NCBI GenBank assembly: GCA_964023275.1
Contig: OZ029916.1
Span: forward strand, 40,748,396 to 40,812,395
DNA: 64,000 bases
Source of the DNA: Norana najaformis
Taxonomy: Eukaryota; Annelida; Clitellata; Crassiclitellata; Hormogastridae
Direction of reading: 5' to 3'
Shown here in pieces: positions 10,661 through 22,729 of this stretch. Below the pieces are notes generated by a model that ran no database searches, was not told the DNA's origin, and saw nothing but the letters and a program-made list of their open reading frames with translations. A program made the translations under genes and the position numbers. The first letter of the stretch is position 1. Each line of letters opens with the position of its first letter.

Positions 10661-11430
10661 GTCTGGCTCGCACCGGGTGACATCGCTCGGGTGACGAAAG
10701 TGTGGGACAGGCATCCAGTCGACGTTCGAGATGAATCGTCCGAAGCCCACGCTACGTGCGAAAAGGCAATTTTCTGGCGCAGTCTTTTTCCGGCATCGCT
10801 CGACCTGCGACGAAAGCATTTTTGAGCGCCCTGTTACAGGATGCAAAAGCCAGCAGAGCGGCGTCTTGTTAGTTACCGCGCAAAAACATCTCACACGCAA
10901 AAGGATTAGTCTTCGCTAGACCACAGGTTTAGCTGAAATGGAGGCGCTAAATGAATGTTCTGTTTTGCGGTGTGGCTAAGCTGTTGGACGGAGTGGGAAG
11001 GCGCGGTCAGACTAGGTGGCGATGAGGCAAGATGACGCAAGATAGCGTAAGGTATGGTAAGATGTGGTCAGGGGAGAAAAGTTAAGATAAGGTAAGGTAA
11101 GACGAGAGTGAAGTGAATTAAGGTAGGGAGGGTGAGAGAAGGTTAGACAGTCAAGTGTTGCGAATTAAGGCGAAGTAAAATATGATAAGGCAAGGTCAGG
11201 TAAGGTAAGGCAACAGAAGCTCCTTTTCTCTCTTCTTACCTTTCTCACCTACAAAAAAAAACCCAGAGAAGAACGGATAAATGGAAATCTGAAGGTATTC
11301 ACTTCATACAATGGATACAGACGATATTAAAAACTTCAGTTTGACACTATATTTGTATGCATGCACATAACGATAAGCTGTCATTCTACGTATTAAGGCC
11401 TACGCCGTTATACTAAACACTTTATAACTG
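10661..11430. other. Unique sequence then AAGGT-type simple repeat
   Basis: 11030-11215 is degenerate GGTAAGGTAAG/AAGATAAGGT. The flanks are unique and show no gene. Confidence 0.45.
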
Positions 11431-11550
11431 TACTTCTGTATGTTTTGAAACTGTATGTTTTGAACCTGTATGTTTTGAAACTGTATGTTTTGAAACTGTA
11501 TATTTTAAAACTGTAGGCTTATGTTTTGAAACTGCATGTTTTGAAAGGCC
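11431..11550. repeat. 15-bp minisatellite ACTGTATGTTTTGAA
   Basis: Seven to eight tandem units of CTGTATGTTTTGAAA with minor changes; AT-rich and non-coding. Confidence 0.9.
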
Positions 11551-12470
11551 CTGTTTCATACTGTAACTGCTCTAATCGAGCCCACTGTCCGTTGGTCGTC
11601 CCATCCCCGGCGGACGGCTTAACATCTGTGATTAGTATAAACTAGTTTCACACAGGGAGCGCTGTTTAAAGGTCATAGGGTGAAATCCGAGGTGTTCGAT
11701 AGGCATACATCGCTTGCTGTCTCCTTCCTCCAACTGATCAATGCAGCTGGTCTGCTGTGTCGCTGGACTGTCATTCGACTCCGTATGCATTTATCGAAAT
11801 CTTGCTGTTGAAGTGATGATAGGGGTCTCACTGGCCCTGTATATTAACAGTATATCGAACGCCACAGTTGCCGTTCAAAGCTAGCCAGTTTATAAGTTGT
11901 AGTAGATGAAGGTCAAGTTTACAAGTGCCCCTTGGTGCCAAGGATGGATCATGCATCGAATAAGTTAGTAAGCAAGCAAACTAGATGTCGGCATAACCTA
12001 TCTTAACTATTTAAAATTAATAATATGTTTAATTTTACATGTTTAAACTTGATTTCCAGGGGGCGAGTACGCTCTTGCTCCAATGTGCTGGTGCCAATGT
12101 TGTTAAGGGAGGAGGGTGAATAGGTGAAAGGAGTAGAAGTCCTTCCGGGAAAGTAAACCGATATGGAAGGAAATGACGGTCTCGTAATGGATATAACTGG
12201 TATTTATAGCTGATATGCATTATGGATATGGATATCCATATCGGTTTCACGTTCATAATGGTCTCCTTTATGGATAATTGAAATTTCCATGTGCGTAATT
12301 AAAAATCAGATTTCCATTTATTCGTTCTATTGTGTTTTGTATGTAAGAAGAGTAAGACGAGAGAAAAGGAGCTAAACAAACTGATCATCTGGCCATTTCG
12401 AGGGCTCTGTATAATGGAGCGGCTAGAGTACATAACGAATTGCTACGATTATTTACGTCACGTTAGGGAA
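11551..12470. other. Unique sequence, no gene seen
   Basis: No exon-like frame with splice sites was found. There is a small palindromic GGATATGGATATCCATATC at about 12223-12243. Confidence 0.35.
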
Positions 12471-12476
12471 AAGAAA

Positions 12477-12477
<1 letters not shown>

Positions 12478-12516
<39 letters not shown>

Positions 12517-12787
12517 AGAGAAGAGGCAAAGAGGCAGAGAATGTGTAGCAGAAAGAATGAGAGTGCGAGGCGGCCAATGAAGAGTCGGAGAGATAGATTG
12601 AATGGATAGATGGATGGATTGATTGATTGAATGATTGATTGATGGATGGATGGATTGATGGACCGATGGATTGAGAGAGGAGGAAGGAAGGGTTGGAGGG
12701 AGAGAGGGAGAATAGAATACGGGGAAAGAGACAGAATGAAGGGAGAGGCAGAGGCAGAAAGAGAGAAAGAGATAGATCGATCGATCG

Positions 12788-12857
<70 letters not shown>

Positions 12858-12866
12858 AGAGAAAAA
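12478..12866. repeat. (GA)n, (GATT/GGAT)n and (GATA)n microsatellites
   Basis: 12484-12515 is (GA)n. 12595-12680 is GGAT/GATT. 12770-12860 is GATC/GATA passing into (GA)n. The two long minus-strand serine/leucine frames here are artefacts. Confidence 0.9.
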
Positions 12867-13690
12867 AAAATCGTATCCACTGTGGCCTTCAATCAGACAG
12901 CAAACGCATCTCATCTCAAACAACCAAAAGTACCAGCAGCCGTACAGACCTACCCGATACGTACGTCAACACGGCAACGGCATACGGTTACCAAGCAACC
13001 GTCTTCATGGCCACATTAGACCGCGGCAAAGAACTTTCTCCACACCTGCTCCGCAGTTCATAAAGTCTTTCACGTCCGCGCACAAGTCGTGACGTCAGCC
13101 ATTGACCAGGACGTCATTATCGCTCGGCAAACTGTAACAGATAAGACAACGGATCGTCCCGGGGAATTCCTAAGGGTGTCGCCTTCCGCCGAACGTACGA
13201 GCCGGAAGCCAAGTCATGATGGCGTCGAATTACGCTTAACCTAGAGTTACGGCGCGCAGCACAAAAGCTCGCCCTACCGATCGGTATGAGGAGACACAGT
13301 GATGTCTCTGGCCGGACCATACTGTGAAATATACCCCGAATGGGGATGCATTTGAAGGGGAAAAGGTTCGGAGGGGAGCAAAGAGGAGAACGAAGTAGCG
13401 GGAAACTGCTAAGATGACGATAATTTCCGACTTTATCGTTCAACGTTGCTGGAAGAGGTGAAGGAATTATAGCCACGTGGAGCACAATAGGCGAGGGATT
13501 TCCGACCAATAAGATTCGAGCTCTTATTGGAGAAATTATGTAGCGCAAGACGTTTGGGTTGTAAGCACATAGCGCAACCTTGACCAGATGAATACACATG
13601 ACGTAATCGTAATAGTAATCGCCTTTGAGGGAAATTTTATCGCAACATTACTGTGGGTTTGAAAATGTTGTCAAGTATATAAATAGGTAG
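12867..13690. other. Unique, CpG-containing block with an unsupported 160-codon minus-strand frame
   Basis: This is one of the few complex, non-repetitive stretches. A minus-strand frame runs 13599-13117 (MCIHLVKVALCAYNPNV...). It has no domain, signal peptide or splice context that I can recognise, and a bias towards Arg/Pro/Ser. I would not call it a gene without transcript data. The block could equally be a promoter or an enhancer. Confidence 0.2.
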
Positions 13691-14110
13691 AAAATAAAAT
13701 GCAGTACAGATACTGCAAAATACAAATACATATGCAATACAATACCATAAAATACATATCTAGTGAAATATAATACAGTCATTTTTAGTGTAGGCCTATT
13801 GCATTGCATTGCGCTACAATAAAAACAAAATAACAAGAGCATACATTGCAAAATTAAATATTATAATATATAATTAAACAAATCAACTACAATACATATA
13901 CGACACATACATAACAGAAATACAATACAATGCAAATGCAATTCAACACTTCACAATACAAAAACCATACATAAAAAACAATACAAATACAATACAAATA
14001 CAATACATATACAATACATATACGATACATACACAATACATACACAATACATATACAATACATATACAATACATATTCAATACATATACAATACATTAAC
14101 ACAGCATTAA
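13691..14110. repeat. AATACATATAC minisatellite
   Basis: An AT-rich array of AATACA/AATACATATAC units with irregular spacing. The minus-strand cysteine/tyrosine frame is a repeat artefact. Confidence 0.85.
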
Positions 14111-14582
14111 GTACAGATAAATTACAGAAAATATCGAAAGCACAAAATTGTTTATGTTTCAGTCCTTGCTTTCTCCGTCTCGGCTTTCCATCATTCCACT
14201 TCATCCGCCGGCAACCCCTCCTCTCTCTGGCTGCCTTCTCGTTGCCTATCTGGTCAAGCGTGACGGATCGACAGCGCTCTTCACACTCGACTGACCACGA
14301 TGCCGACACGTACTTCAGCCTTTTGCTAATCCATTAAAAAGCGACACTTCGTGAATAATGGATTACGATTATTCGTCGAATTATCTGCTTTAACCCCGCA
14401 ACGTCTCCCATCCCCAAGCATTCTGCACTCCCTATCCTGTAGAATGTCCCTTCAAGTTCGCCTTTGTCCTTGCCATCTCCCTTTCCTACCAAAATCTTAT
14501 TCCCTCTATGAATTTTGCGAGTTTAATCAGATGTTTGCCAGTTTAACAAGACATTTGCGAGTAAAATAAGATGCTTGGAATG
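14111..14582. other. Unique sequence, no gene seen
   Basis: Nothing recognisable. A local triplicate (TTTGCCAGTTTAAC, TTTGCGAGTAAAAT and a related piece) lies at 14510-14570. Confidence 0.35.
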
Positions 14583-15010
14583 TCCGGATCACCTAGGAGG
14601 AGGAGGAGAGGAGGAGTAAGAAGAGGAAAAGAAGGCAGCAGAATTAGAACGATGAAGGAGAATAGGAGGATTATGAAAATTAGGAAGGGCAGTAGGAGGA
14701 TGAAAAGGTGGAAGAGAAGGAGGAGAAGGAGGAGAAGGAGAAGGAGGACAAGAAGAAGGAGGACAAGAAAGAGGAGGAGGAAGTAAAGCAGAAGCAGAGA
14801 ACGACGAAGGGGGTGACGGAGAAAGAAGTTCTAAAGGATTAGGAGTAATAGGAAGTTGAAGAGGATTAGATGAAGGCGGAAGAACAGAAGAATTGGGAGG
14901 AGTAGGAAGAGGAGGAGGAAAACGTGGCGGAGGACAAGAAGGAAAAAGGAGGAGAAGGAGCATGAGGAGGAGGAGGAAAAGGAGGAGGAGGAGGAGAACA
15001 GTAAGAAGCT
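14583..15010. repeat. Polypurine tract, GGA/GAA-rich
   Basis: Over 400 bp the plus strand is almost all purine (GGAGGA, GAAGGA, AAGAAG). Frames of Arg/Lys on plus and Ser/Pro/Phe on minus are artefacts. Confidence 0.9.
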
Positions 15011-16175
15011 AGTGGAAAGCGATGAGAATGAAAACGAGAGAAGACATATTTGAAGGTCGAGATATGAAATTGAGATAATGACACACATTCGATCGAAGAG
15101 ACAAAGAAGGATTTCACTGAATGCAAGACGCTTAACCCCCCCTGACTCCTCTGACCTTCTCTTGTGTTCGGCCGCTTCTGTGCATGCGTGCGTGTGTGCA
15201 TGCGTGCGTGTATTTGTGCGTGTGCGCGTATATGTGTGTATTTATACATTTTTCACTTGTTTATGTACGAAGGATCTGAACGAATGATCGATCGAACGAA
15301 CGAAAGAACGAACGACTGACTGACTGACTGAATGAATGAATGGATGAATGGATGAATGGATGAATGGATGAATGGATGAATGGATGAATGAATGAGCTAA
15401 ATGTAGCAACTTACGCACCATTGGCTCTCGGTACCTACACGCTACCAATTCTAATACCTCTGCATTACGTTCAAACTACGGAACGACTTCAAGCACTGTG
15501 TAAATATAACACATACATGGATATGTGACAAGAGTAAGTGTGGTGCTCTGCTATTATTTGGATCTGTGGTGATGCAAAGGCGCTATATGAATAGCAACAG
15601 ACAATTGAGTAGCGCCGTGTTACCTCATGCTGATTACACCTTACTCAAGCATTTGTTCATTCAATTGACTATTAATGTTTTGGCTCGTTATAGATGGTCA
15701 ATGAATAAGGTCTTTATGTTGTATATATATTTATTTAAAAGTTATTTTCAACAAGACAATAATTGATATATATATATATATATATATAAAAGTTATTTCA
15801 AAATTTACATAAATTCGGTTTTAAAGAATGTCTAAGCTAACCTACTTATGGCCAGCTAATCACTAAACTTATGAATAATTCAATGAGCTCCCTCCCACTT
15901 TCGCCGCCCATTGGATGAAACGTACATAAGTTTGATTTTCTGATGGGTGACCTTACGCTTTGCTCTTTTCTTCGATTGCTTCGAAATGATGTCTTCACCA
16001 GAAGATGTCGATTCGCCCGTCGAATTCGTTGAAGTAACTTTGCGATGATCAGTTCACCGACTTCTAACTTGCTTCAGCGATAGTTTCACCGAAAACGACG
16101 ACTTGTTTTTGGACAAGTTTAACGGATTTAGTTCGACAACTTTGCGTTGTGATAAACGTTCGTTATTTCGTTCAT
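15011..16175. other. Simple repeats and unique AT-rich sequence
   Basis: 15180-15240 is TGCGTG/GTGTGT. 15285-15400 is GAAC/GACT/GAATGGAT. 15765-15787 is (TA)n. A GGCGCTATATGAATAG tail lies at about 15580. A short frame at 15987 (MMSSPEDVDSPVEFVEV, then TLR and a stop) has no support. No gene is called. Confidence 0.45.
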
Positions 16176-16194
16176 CCTAACCCTAACCCTAACC
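16176..16194. repeat. Interstitial telomere-like repeat (CCCTAA)3
   Basis: About three units of CCTAACCCTAACCCTAACC, the complement of TTAGGG. It is an isolated internal site, not a chromosome end, since unique sequence continues on both sides. Confidence 0.9.
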
Positions 16195-17384
16195 TTTTTT
16201 TCTAGAAAAATAGGTTCTGGAACTGAACAATTGTGGAATTTTGTGCTAAAATTTCATTATTTTTAATCAATCAATAAACATTGAAAACAGTGTAAAGCTG
16301 TGAACACTGAAATTGAATTAAAACAAGTTACATTATTTTACATAATTAAAATAACTTAGTAACACAATTCTTTTATTAAAAACTAAATTATTTTTTATTA
16401 GCCGAACAAAGCTGCCGGAACGCCGTTCCGGAGCGTTCCGTCTCAAAAAAGCACTGGTCTTTATCGTTCCCGTGGTCGACTGTCGATTTCTCAACGTTCT
16501 GTCCCTAAATACGCCTCACAGATCGTCTGCTAATCCGTGACGTAAACATCTAACCAAGCGAAGACGTGATCACCTCATCCGTTTCCATGGTAAAATGTCG
16601 TCTGTAAAATCTATGGCGTCTTTCGATTTTGCCGATTCACCGTTTATAATATCTCCATTGGACGTTTGAGTTGCACTGAAAACGCTCAGTCAAGACAGCA
16701 CCAATCCCCATCTAAACTCAATCTAGCCAACTACCTACCCTGGCCTTTATTAATATTAAAGTCCTACTTACTCTATAGCTGACCGGATAATATGAAGTTA
16801 ATTAACTTCCGTTACTAATCTATACACTGAAACGTAACACTAATAAGTATGTACATAAAAAGCAAAAGAACCTAAATCAAATGTGGCTGAAAGTAAGTAA
16901 GCACATATACGTATAAGCGTAAATATGTGTATATACGTAAATATGAGCCTATGTGTATATTTCCATGTATCTACATGATATATATATATGTATATATATA
17001 TAATGCTAGTAGCGGAGTGGTTTGATTCCAGTTAACGGAGACGAGTCGTGATGGATAAGCGAACAGAGAGGCACGTGGTGGGAGAGGGAAAGGGCGATTG
17101 ATGTTAAATCTTAACCCCTAGTTGGGGTTGTGGGGGAAGGCATGCGTGGATCTATGACAGGCTGACGTAATTAGATGGACTCTATTCTGGCGTAATAATA
17201 TCAGTTACTCACCTTGTGAAAGTAATCCGCCCCGTTGTCATGGTAGCGAAGTCGTGGGCGCCGTCGGAAAATGAATATTTGAGATACCTTGATGAGGTAT
17301 AATATTCTACCGTAAACTAATGCAAAATGCAGAGGTGCTATATCAAGTGCTTAGCCCATTTTGTTCTTGTTCTTCTGCTTGTTG
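16195..17384. other. AT-rich unique sequence with a perfect palindrome
   Basis: CCGGAACGCCGTTCCGG at 16415-16431 is an 8-bp-arm palindrome with one central base, followed by another GCGTTCCG. 16900-17005 is TATA/TATG simple sequence. No gene is seen. Confidence 0.45.
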
Positions 17385-17708
17385 TTCTTGTTCATCATCA
17401 TCATCATCATCTTCTTCTTCTTCTTCTTCTCCTCCTCCTCCTTCTTCTACTCCTTCTCCTTCTGCTCTTCCTTCTCCACCTCCTCCTTCTCCTTCTTCTC
17501 CTTCTTCTCCTTCTCTTTCTTCTCCTTCTCTTTCTTCTTCTTCTTCTTCTTCTTCTTCTTCTTCTTCTTCTTCTTTTCTTCTTCTTCTTCTTCTTCTTCT
17601 TCTTCTTCATACTCATTCACTCTTGTTTATCATCATTTTCAACATCATCATCATGATCGTCGTCGTTTGTCGTCGTTATCATCATCATCTTCTCCTCCTC
17701 CATCCTAG

Positions 17709-17786
<78 letters not shown>

Positions 17787-18340
17787 ATTCTTTTTCTACC
17801 GTCTTTCCCTCTAGTTGTCTCTCACACTTTCGCTCTCTGTCCGTTTGTATATCCCTTATTGTCTTTCCCTTTCTGTCTGTCTTTCTGTCTCTCCCTCTCT
17901 ATTTTCTGTCTATCCGTCTGCATACGTACTTCTGGTCTCTTTCTGCTAAACCCTGTCTTCATGCGTCTGTCTTTCTCAAGCGACTGACTCCATTCATACA
18001 GATCTCGATTTCATGCACATACTCTTCTCTCTCCCTGTCTGTCTCTCTGCTTCTTTTTCGTCTCTTTGCTTGTCTGTTTGTCTCTCTGTCTGTCTTTGTT
18101 GTGTATATCTGCTTGGGTGTGTTCGTCCGTGTGCCTGTTTGGCTGTCTATCACTGTGTCTCTCTGTCTACTCCTGTGGCTGCGTGTCTGTCTGTCCATCT
18201 GTCTGCCTATCTGTCTGTCTGTCTCTCATCTTTTTTCTCTATGTCCGTCTGCCTCTCTGTTTGTCTCTTATTCTGTATCTATCTGTGCGTCTGTCTGTCT
18301 CTCTGTCTATTCGCCTGTCATTGTGCTTATCTTTCTCCAT
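17385..18340. repeat. Polypyrimidine (CTT)n, (CT)n and (CTGT)n tracts
   Basis: 17390-17610 is CTT/CTC triplets. 17712-17780 is a nearly pure (CT)n. 17880-18340 is CTGT-rich. The 140-165-residue frames here are simple-sequence artefacts. Confidence 0.93.
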
Positions 18341-18636
18341 CGTCCCCTTGTCAGCTGACTGCCATCGTCCGTCCTCTTGCAAGGTGCGTGCGGACCTTCT
18401 GCTGTGGCGTTCGACCGATCCACCTCAGCCACCGAAACTAGTCGCCCACTTGCGCTCGAACCAAACCGAACCGAATCATCGCTTGATCGCCATCTGTCGA
18501 CGACTTCCTCTGAGGAAGGAGCCAGGATTTCACAGAAGCTAAAACTCTGCGACGCTCTTGGTGTCTGTTAAACCCAACCGCCCTAGAGAGAAGAAGAAGC
18601 AGCTCTTCTTGGAAACTAGAAAGGAATTTTAAAACG
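18341..18636 (+). promoter_or_regulatory. Possible 5' UTR/promoter of the 18637 candidate gene
   Basis: This is unique, moderately GC-rich sequence between the microsatellite and the candidate start codon. No TATA box is evident. The start is preceded by AAAACG, acceptable for translation initiation. Confidence 0.25.
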
Positions 18637-18718
18637 ATGCTCGTTTGTAGAATAAACGTTACGACTATCCTCTTGTTTACATTACTAAACATCTGGTTAC
18701 TTTACACACCGACCGACG
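18637..18718 (+). CDS. Candidate secreted or type II membrane protein, exon 1 (signal sequence)
   Basis: From ATG 18637 the reading is MLVCRINVTTILLFTLLNIW then LLYTPTD, a short basic head followed by about 20 hydrophobic residues. That is the form of a signal peptide, or of a signal anchor as in Golgi type II enzymes. A strong donor GTAAGC begins at 18719 and the exon ends in phase 1. The exon at 24652-25049 starts with the two bases needed to complete the codon, giving Gly. The preceding 250 bp (about 18380-18636) is non-repetitive and could be 5' UTR. I do not recognise the protein. The call depends on the hydrophobic run, the donor and phase agreement with exon 2, so it is moderate. Confidence 0.5.
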
Positions 18719-18750
18719 GTAAGCATCTGTAGTTCTAATCGGTTCTAATC

Positions 18751-18818
18751 TAATGACTTCTATAGCGCCGTTATCATAATGCACAAGGCATCAGTCGATG
18801 GTCGTTTCGAGGGAAAAC
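18751..18818 (+). repeat. GCACAAGGCATC dispersed repeat, copy in candidate intron 1
   Basis: The copy reads TAATGACTTCTATAGCGCCG then TTATCATAATGCACAAGGCA and ATGGTCGTTTCGAGGG. Related copies are at 32790-32894 and 54368-54436 (plus) and 50465-50584 and 56525-56640 (minus). GCGCCGTTATCATAATGCAC is the most constant core. A small non-autonomous retroelement is likely. Confidence 0.65.
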
Positions 18819-19296
18819 AGTAATCATGAGCGTAAGCCCGGTCGAAATCTGACGGAGTTTAGTCAGTAGTATTTATTTTATTTTATTTATTTATTTATTC
18901 TTATAATCGTCATCGTATTCATAACCTATCTATTTCTAAGTGAAAAAGAAATATCACTTAAACCAATCTCGAGAGTCTGCAATGATTTGCAATGTTGGTG
19001 ACTTCATTTTTCTCAGCCTCTGCAGATGAACGTGGGTGGAGGGACCTATTCCTCGCAGTGCGATTTTTCCGCTATCAGTGTACATTCGGTGTACTAATTT
19101 CACAGCTGAGTTGGATAGAGGGCGCAAGCGGATGGAGGAGAAATGATCTAGAAACTTCCAGAGTGCTACTTAGAAGCAAAGCGCAGGTCACCATCTAATT
19201 CACGAGCGCTGGGCAGATTCAGGGAGTCCGTCTGCCCTGAGATAACGTGTAAAGAAAACGATCCCGTATAAGATGGTCGATGTAGCTACTGGGTAG
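18819..19296. other. Unique AT-rich sequence (intron of candidate gene)
   Basis: No exon between 18719 and 19296 is apparent. A TTTATTTATT tract lies at 18870-18900. Confidence 0.35.
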
Positions 19297-19810
19297 GGTA
19301 CTACAGTTTCCAGTTACAGATACCAGTTATAGACACCAGCTATAGATACCAGTTACAGACACGAGTTATATATGTCAGTTATAGACACCGGTTATTTTAT
19401 ACCAGTTATAGACATACCAGTTATAGGAATACCAGTTATAGGTATACCAGCTATAAATGCCAGTTATAGGTATACCTGTTATAAATACCAATTATAGATA
19501 CCAGCTATAAATACTATTTATAGATACCAGTTATAGGTACCAGTTATAGGCAAACCAGCTATAAATAACAATTATAGATACCAGCTATAATTAGTAGTTA
19601 TAGATACCCGTTATAGGGAACTCCTAACTCCGCCGCTGCCTTGTTTGGGGGTAGCGCCAGTCTCAAGTTTGGATAAAGGAGGAGAGCGACGTCAACGGCC
19701 TTTGATGCCATAAGATGTCGTTAAACTGAGGAACTACTACTAGTTATAGGTACCAGTTATGGGTATACCTGCTATAAATACTAGTTATAACCAGCTATAA
19801 ATTCCAGTCA
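19297..19810. repeat. 12-bp CCAGTTATAGAT minisatellite split by an inserted repeat
   Basis: Units of ACCAGTTATAGA and variants run 19297-19617 and resume 19738-19805. The interruption 19619-19736 is a copy of the GTCGACGTCAACGG family (AACTCCGCCGCTGCC...GATGTCGTTAAACTGAGGAACT), whose reverse complement is at 39053-39162. The nesting implies that the element came after the array. Confidence 0.85.
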
Positions 19811-20880
19811 CAGAAAATCTGCAAATAATTCCCACTGCATAATCTATTAACTTCTGTAGCGCCATAGATCTATACGAGCGTCATTCGCCTGCCATCTGAC
19901 AGCTCTTGATACGAATCCGTTGGTTGGGCTGTATGTGTGTGCGTGAGCCCACCACTGGTGACTCTTCCAGTTATCTCTGGCGTAGGCAGCGCTTTTGTGA
20001 AGTACCGTAAAGGCGCTATATCAAATGTTTAGATAACCAATTAACTAACATACATATATACATACGTAAATACATACTTAGAGACATACATACATACATA
20101 CATACATACATACAAAAACATGCATATACATACTTGCATTCATACATACAGAAATACACATATGTAAATACATACATAAACACACTATTCGGCTATTCAC
20201 TCATTCACTTGTTCATATATTCCTTCATACGTAAATACATACACACATGCATTCATACACACGTACATAAGAATATACATATATATATATATAAACATAT
20301 ATACGTACGTAAGTTTATACATACATATATACATACATAAGTATGCAGATAGATACATACATACATATTTGCATACATACACACACAAACAACACATGTA
20401 TACATACACACACACATATAATACATACATTAACTTAGAAACATACATACATACATTGGCCATAAAATTGCAAGGCTTGATTGAAAACAATAGTAATCTT
20501 GACAGATATGTGTCATGAATGAATGATCACCTTTGTCAATTGTTATGAAGCGTCATTTAATTTCTGTAGCGCATTTAGGAGGTTCTTAAAAGGCGCAGTA
20601 TAAATGTCCAGGTACTTGCATTGAGGTCAAAGCCTGCTGGTGGATTGTCCCAAGTCTTTGATCTGTTAATAGGCCTACATATGAGTCTACATAGTCCTAT
20701 ATTTAAATGTACGTCTATCACGCTTTGCCCTAAATAGACTGTTAATAGGCCTATTTTCCAACGGTCGTCCATCGATGATCATTCAGTCACTCACTCGGCT
20801 ATTCATTCATTCACTTGTTCATTCATTCATTCATTCGTTCGCTCGTTTGTTCTTACCTTTGTCTGTTCGGGACAGAGACA
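19811..20880. repeat. CATA/TACA microsatellites and GCGCTATAT tails
   Basis: 20045-20460 is (CATA)n and (TATA)n sequence. GGCGCTATATCAAATG at about 20007 and GGCGCAGTATAAATG at about 20592 are LINE-type 3' tails. 20785-20850 is CATT/TTCG. No gene is seen. Confidence 0.75.
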
Positions 20881-21020
20881 GGCAGAGACAGAGACTGACC
20901 GAGGCAGACGTAGAGATAGCGACACACACAAAGACTGATACGGAGACATAGGCAGAGACAGAGACTGACCGAGGCAGACGTAGAGATAGCGACACACACA
21001 AAGACTGATACGGAGACATA
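20881..21020. repeat. Perfect tandem duplication of a 70-bp unit
   Basis: 20881-20950 and 20951-21020 are identical (GGCAGAGACAGAGACTGACC...GATACGGAGACATA). The next 10 bases start a third unit. Perfect identity implies recent duplication. Confidence 0.97.
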
Positions 21021-22354
21021 GGCAGAGACATAGGCAGAGACAGCGGCAGAGACAGGTAAATAGAGAGGCGCAAAGACAGACACAGAGAACAGGGACTCAG
21101 TACATGCCAATGACTTATGACTGAATCTCGGTCATGCGATAAATAGTAAGTATGTCGTGTGAGATGTCCTCAGTGCCTCAGCCACTGTCAGGTTGAGCGA
21201 TCTAGCATCGCCAGAGGGAGCGACGGAGGATTTGGTGGGAAAGAAGAGGATGGGGACTGGCGTGAATGGGAGGAGCAAACACACAGAGGGAGGAATTGGG
21301 AAGAGGAAAGAGGGAAGGATGGAGGAATTTTGAAGAGAAAAGAGGATAGAGGTAGGGGAATTGGGAGAAGTTGGGAGGATAGAGGAATTTGGGAGAGGAT
21401 ACAAGGATGAAAATGTGGGTAGAGGAAGAGAGGAATTAAAGGAGGGAAGGATGGAGGAGTTGACAGAGGAATGATGGAGGAGCAGTTAGAGAGTCTAAAT
21501 GAAGAGAGAAGGACGGAGGAAGTGGGCAGAGGGAATGACGGAAACAGACTGATCGACGGACAGAAGTGTGGAAGTGCAGTGAGGAATGCCGGGAATGAAG
21601 GTGGAGGGCATTGAGGATGGGGTGACAGAGGATGATTCGTTGCTTGGAGCCTTGGGAAAGGTAACCGTGACCATTCAACCGACAAACGTTGAATCTCGGC
21701 CCAGGGTCAGCAGAACGGGTCACTGCCTCTCCCCCTCGCTTTTTTCTCTCCCTCTCTTTGTCTCTCTCTGTCTCTCTCTATGTCTCTCTCGCTCTCTTGT
21801 GCGCTATGAATCTATGCTTCTCTCTGTTTGTTCCCTTCTGCCTTTATCTGTGTGTGTCTGTATTTATATCTCTGTCTGTCTGTCTGTCTGCCTGCCTGTC
21901 TGTCTGTCTGTCTGTCTCTTTCCCCAACATCTCTCTCTTTCTCTTTGCATGCATGCCTGTCTGTCTGAATGTCTGTGTTGGCGTGTTTTTGTCTATGTAC
22001 GCTTTGTCTGTGTGTCTGTTTATTTGTTTGTCTGCCTGGTTTTGTCTGTCAGTCTGTTTTGATGGCTTCCTTGCGATAGCAGTGGATTTTATCTCCAAGT
22101 CTTGATGTCTATTTCTCAGTCTGTCTTCGTTTTGTCTTTTCAGGATTTTCTAAAGTCACTTTCAGGAGCTTCTCTAAAGCGTTTCTATCTGCGCGATCTG
22201 TCGCTACAGCCTTATCTCTACCTCTTCCTGTCCTTGTGCCTGTTTGTGTGTATACTGTCCACCTTTCTGTGAGTCTATCTGTCTGTATGTCTCACAATGT
22301 GTGGCACCTATTTCTTATCCGCATCTCATCATTCCGGTGGATGAAATGATTTGG
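21021..22354. repeat. CAGAGA/GGAGG purine tract, then CTGT-rich tract
   Basis: 21220-21560 is GGAGGA/GAGG-rich with minor interruptions. 21735-22060 is CTCT and CTGT simple sequence, including a pure (CTGT) run near 21870-21915. 22060-22354 is partly unique. No gene. Confidence 0.85.
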
Positions 22355-22729
22355 AAGCGAAAAAAAGAAAAATCAAAGAAGAAGAAGAGGAGGAGGAGGA
22401 ATAGGAGAAGGAGAAGGAGGAGAAGGAAGAGAAAGAGAAGGAGAAGGAGGAGAAGGAGAAATAGGAAAAGAAAAAAGATGATGATGAAAGAGAAGAAGGA
22501 GGAGAATACTATGAAGAAAAGAAAGAAGGAGAAGAAGAAGAAGAAAAGAAGGAGGAGAAGGAGAAGGAGAAGGAGGAGAAAGAGAAGAAGAAGAAGGAGG
22601 AGGAGGCGAAGGAGAAATAGAAAAAGAAGGAGAAAAAGATGATGATGACGAAGGAGAAGAAGGAGAAGACAATGAAGAAGAGAGAGGAGAAGGAGAAGGA
22701 TAACAAGAAAAAAGAAGAATAATAAAAAG
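22355..22729. repeat. Polypurine tract, AAG/AGG-rich
   Basis: About 370 bp of nearly uninterrupted purines on the plus strand (GAAGAAGGAGG). The Lys/Arg and Leu/Ser frames are artefacts. Confidence 0.93.

Noticed and set aside
13117..13599. 160-residue minus-strand ORF in unique sequence
   Set aside because: No domain, no recognisable motif, and an Arg/Pro/Ser-rich random-looking composition. It is listed only as an open frame within a unique block.
15987..16130. Short frame MMSSPEDVDSPVEFVEV followed by a shifted DSFTENDDLFLDKF
   Set aside because: Joining them needs a 44-nt intron with a weak GTAACT donor, so it is not credible without transcripts.
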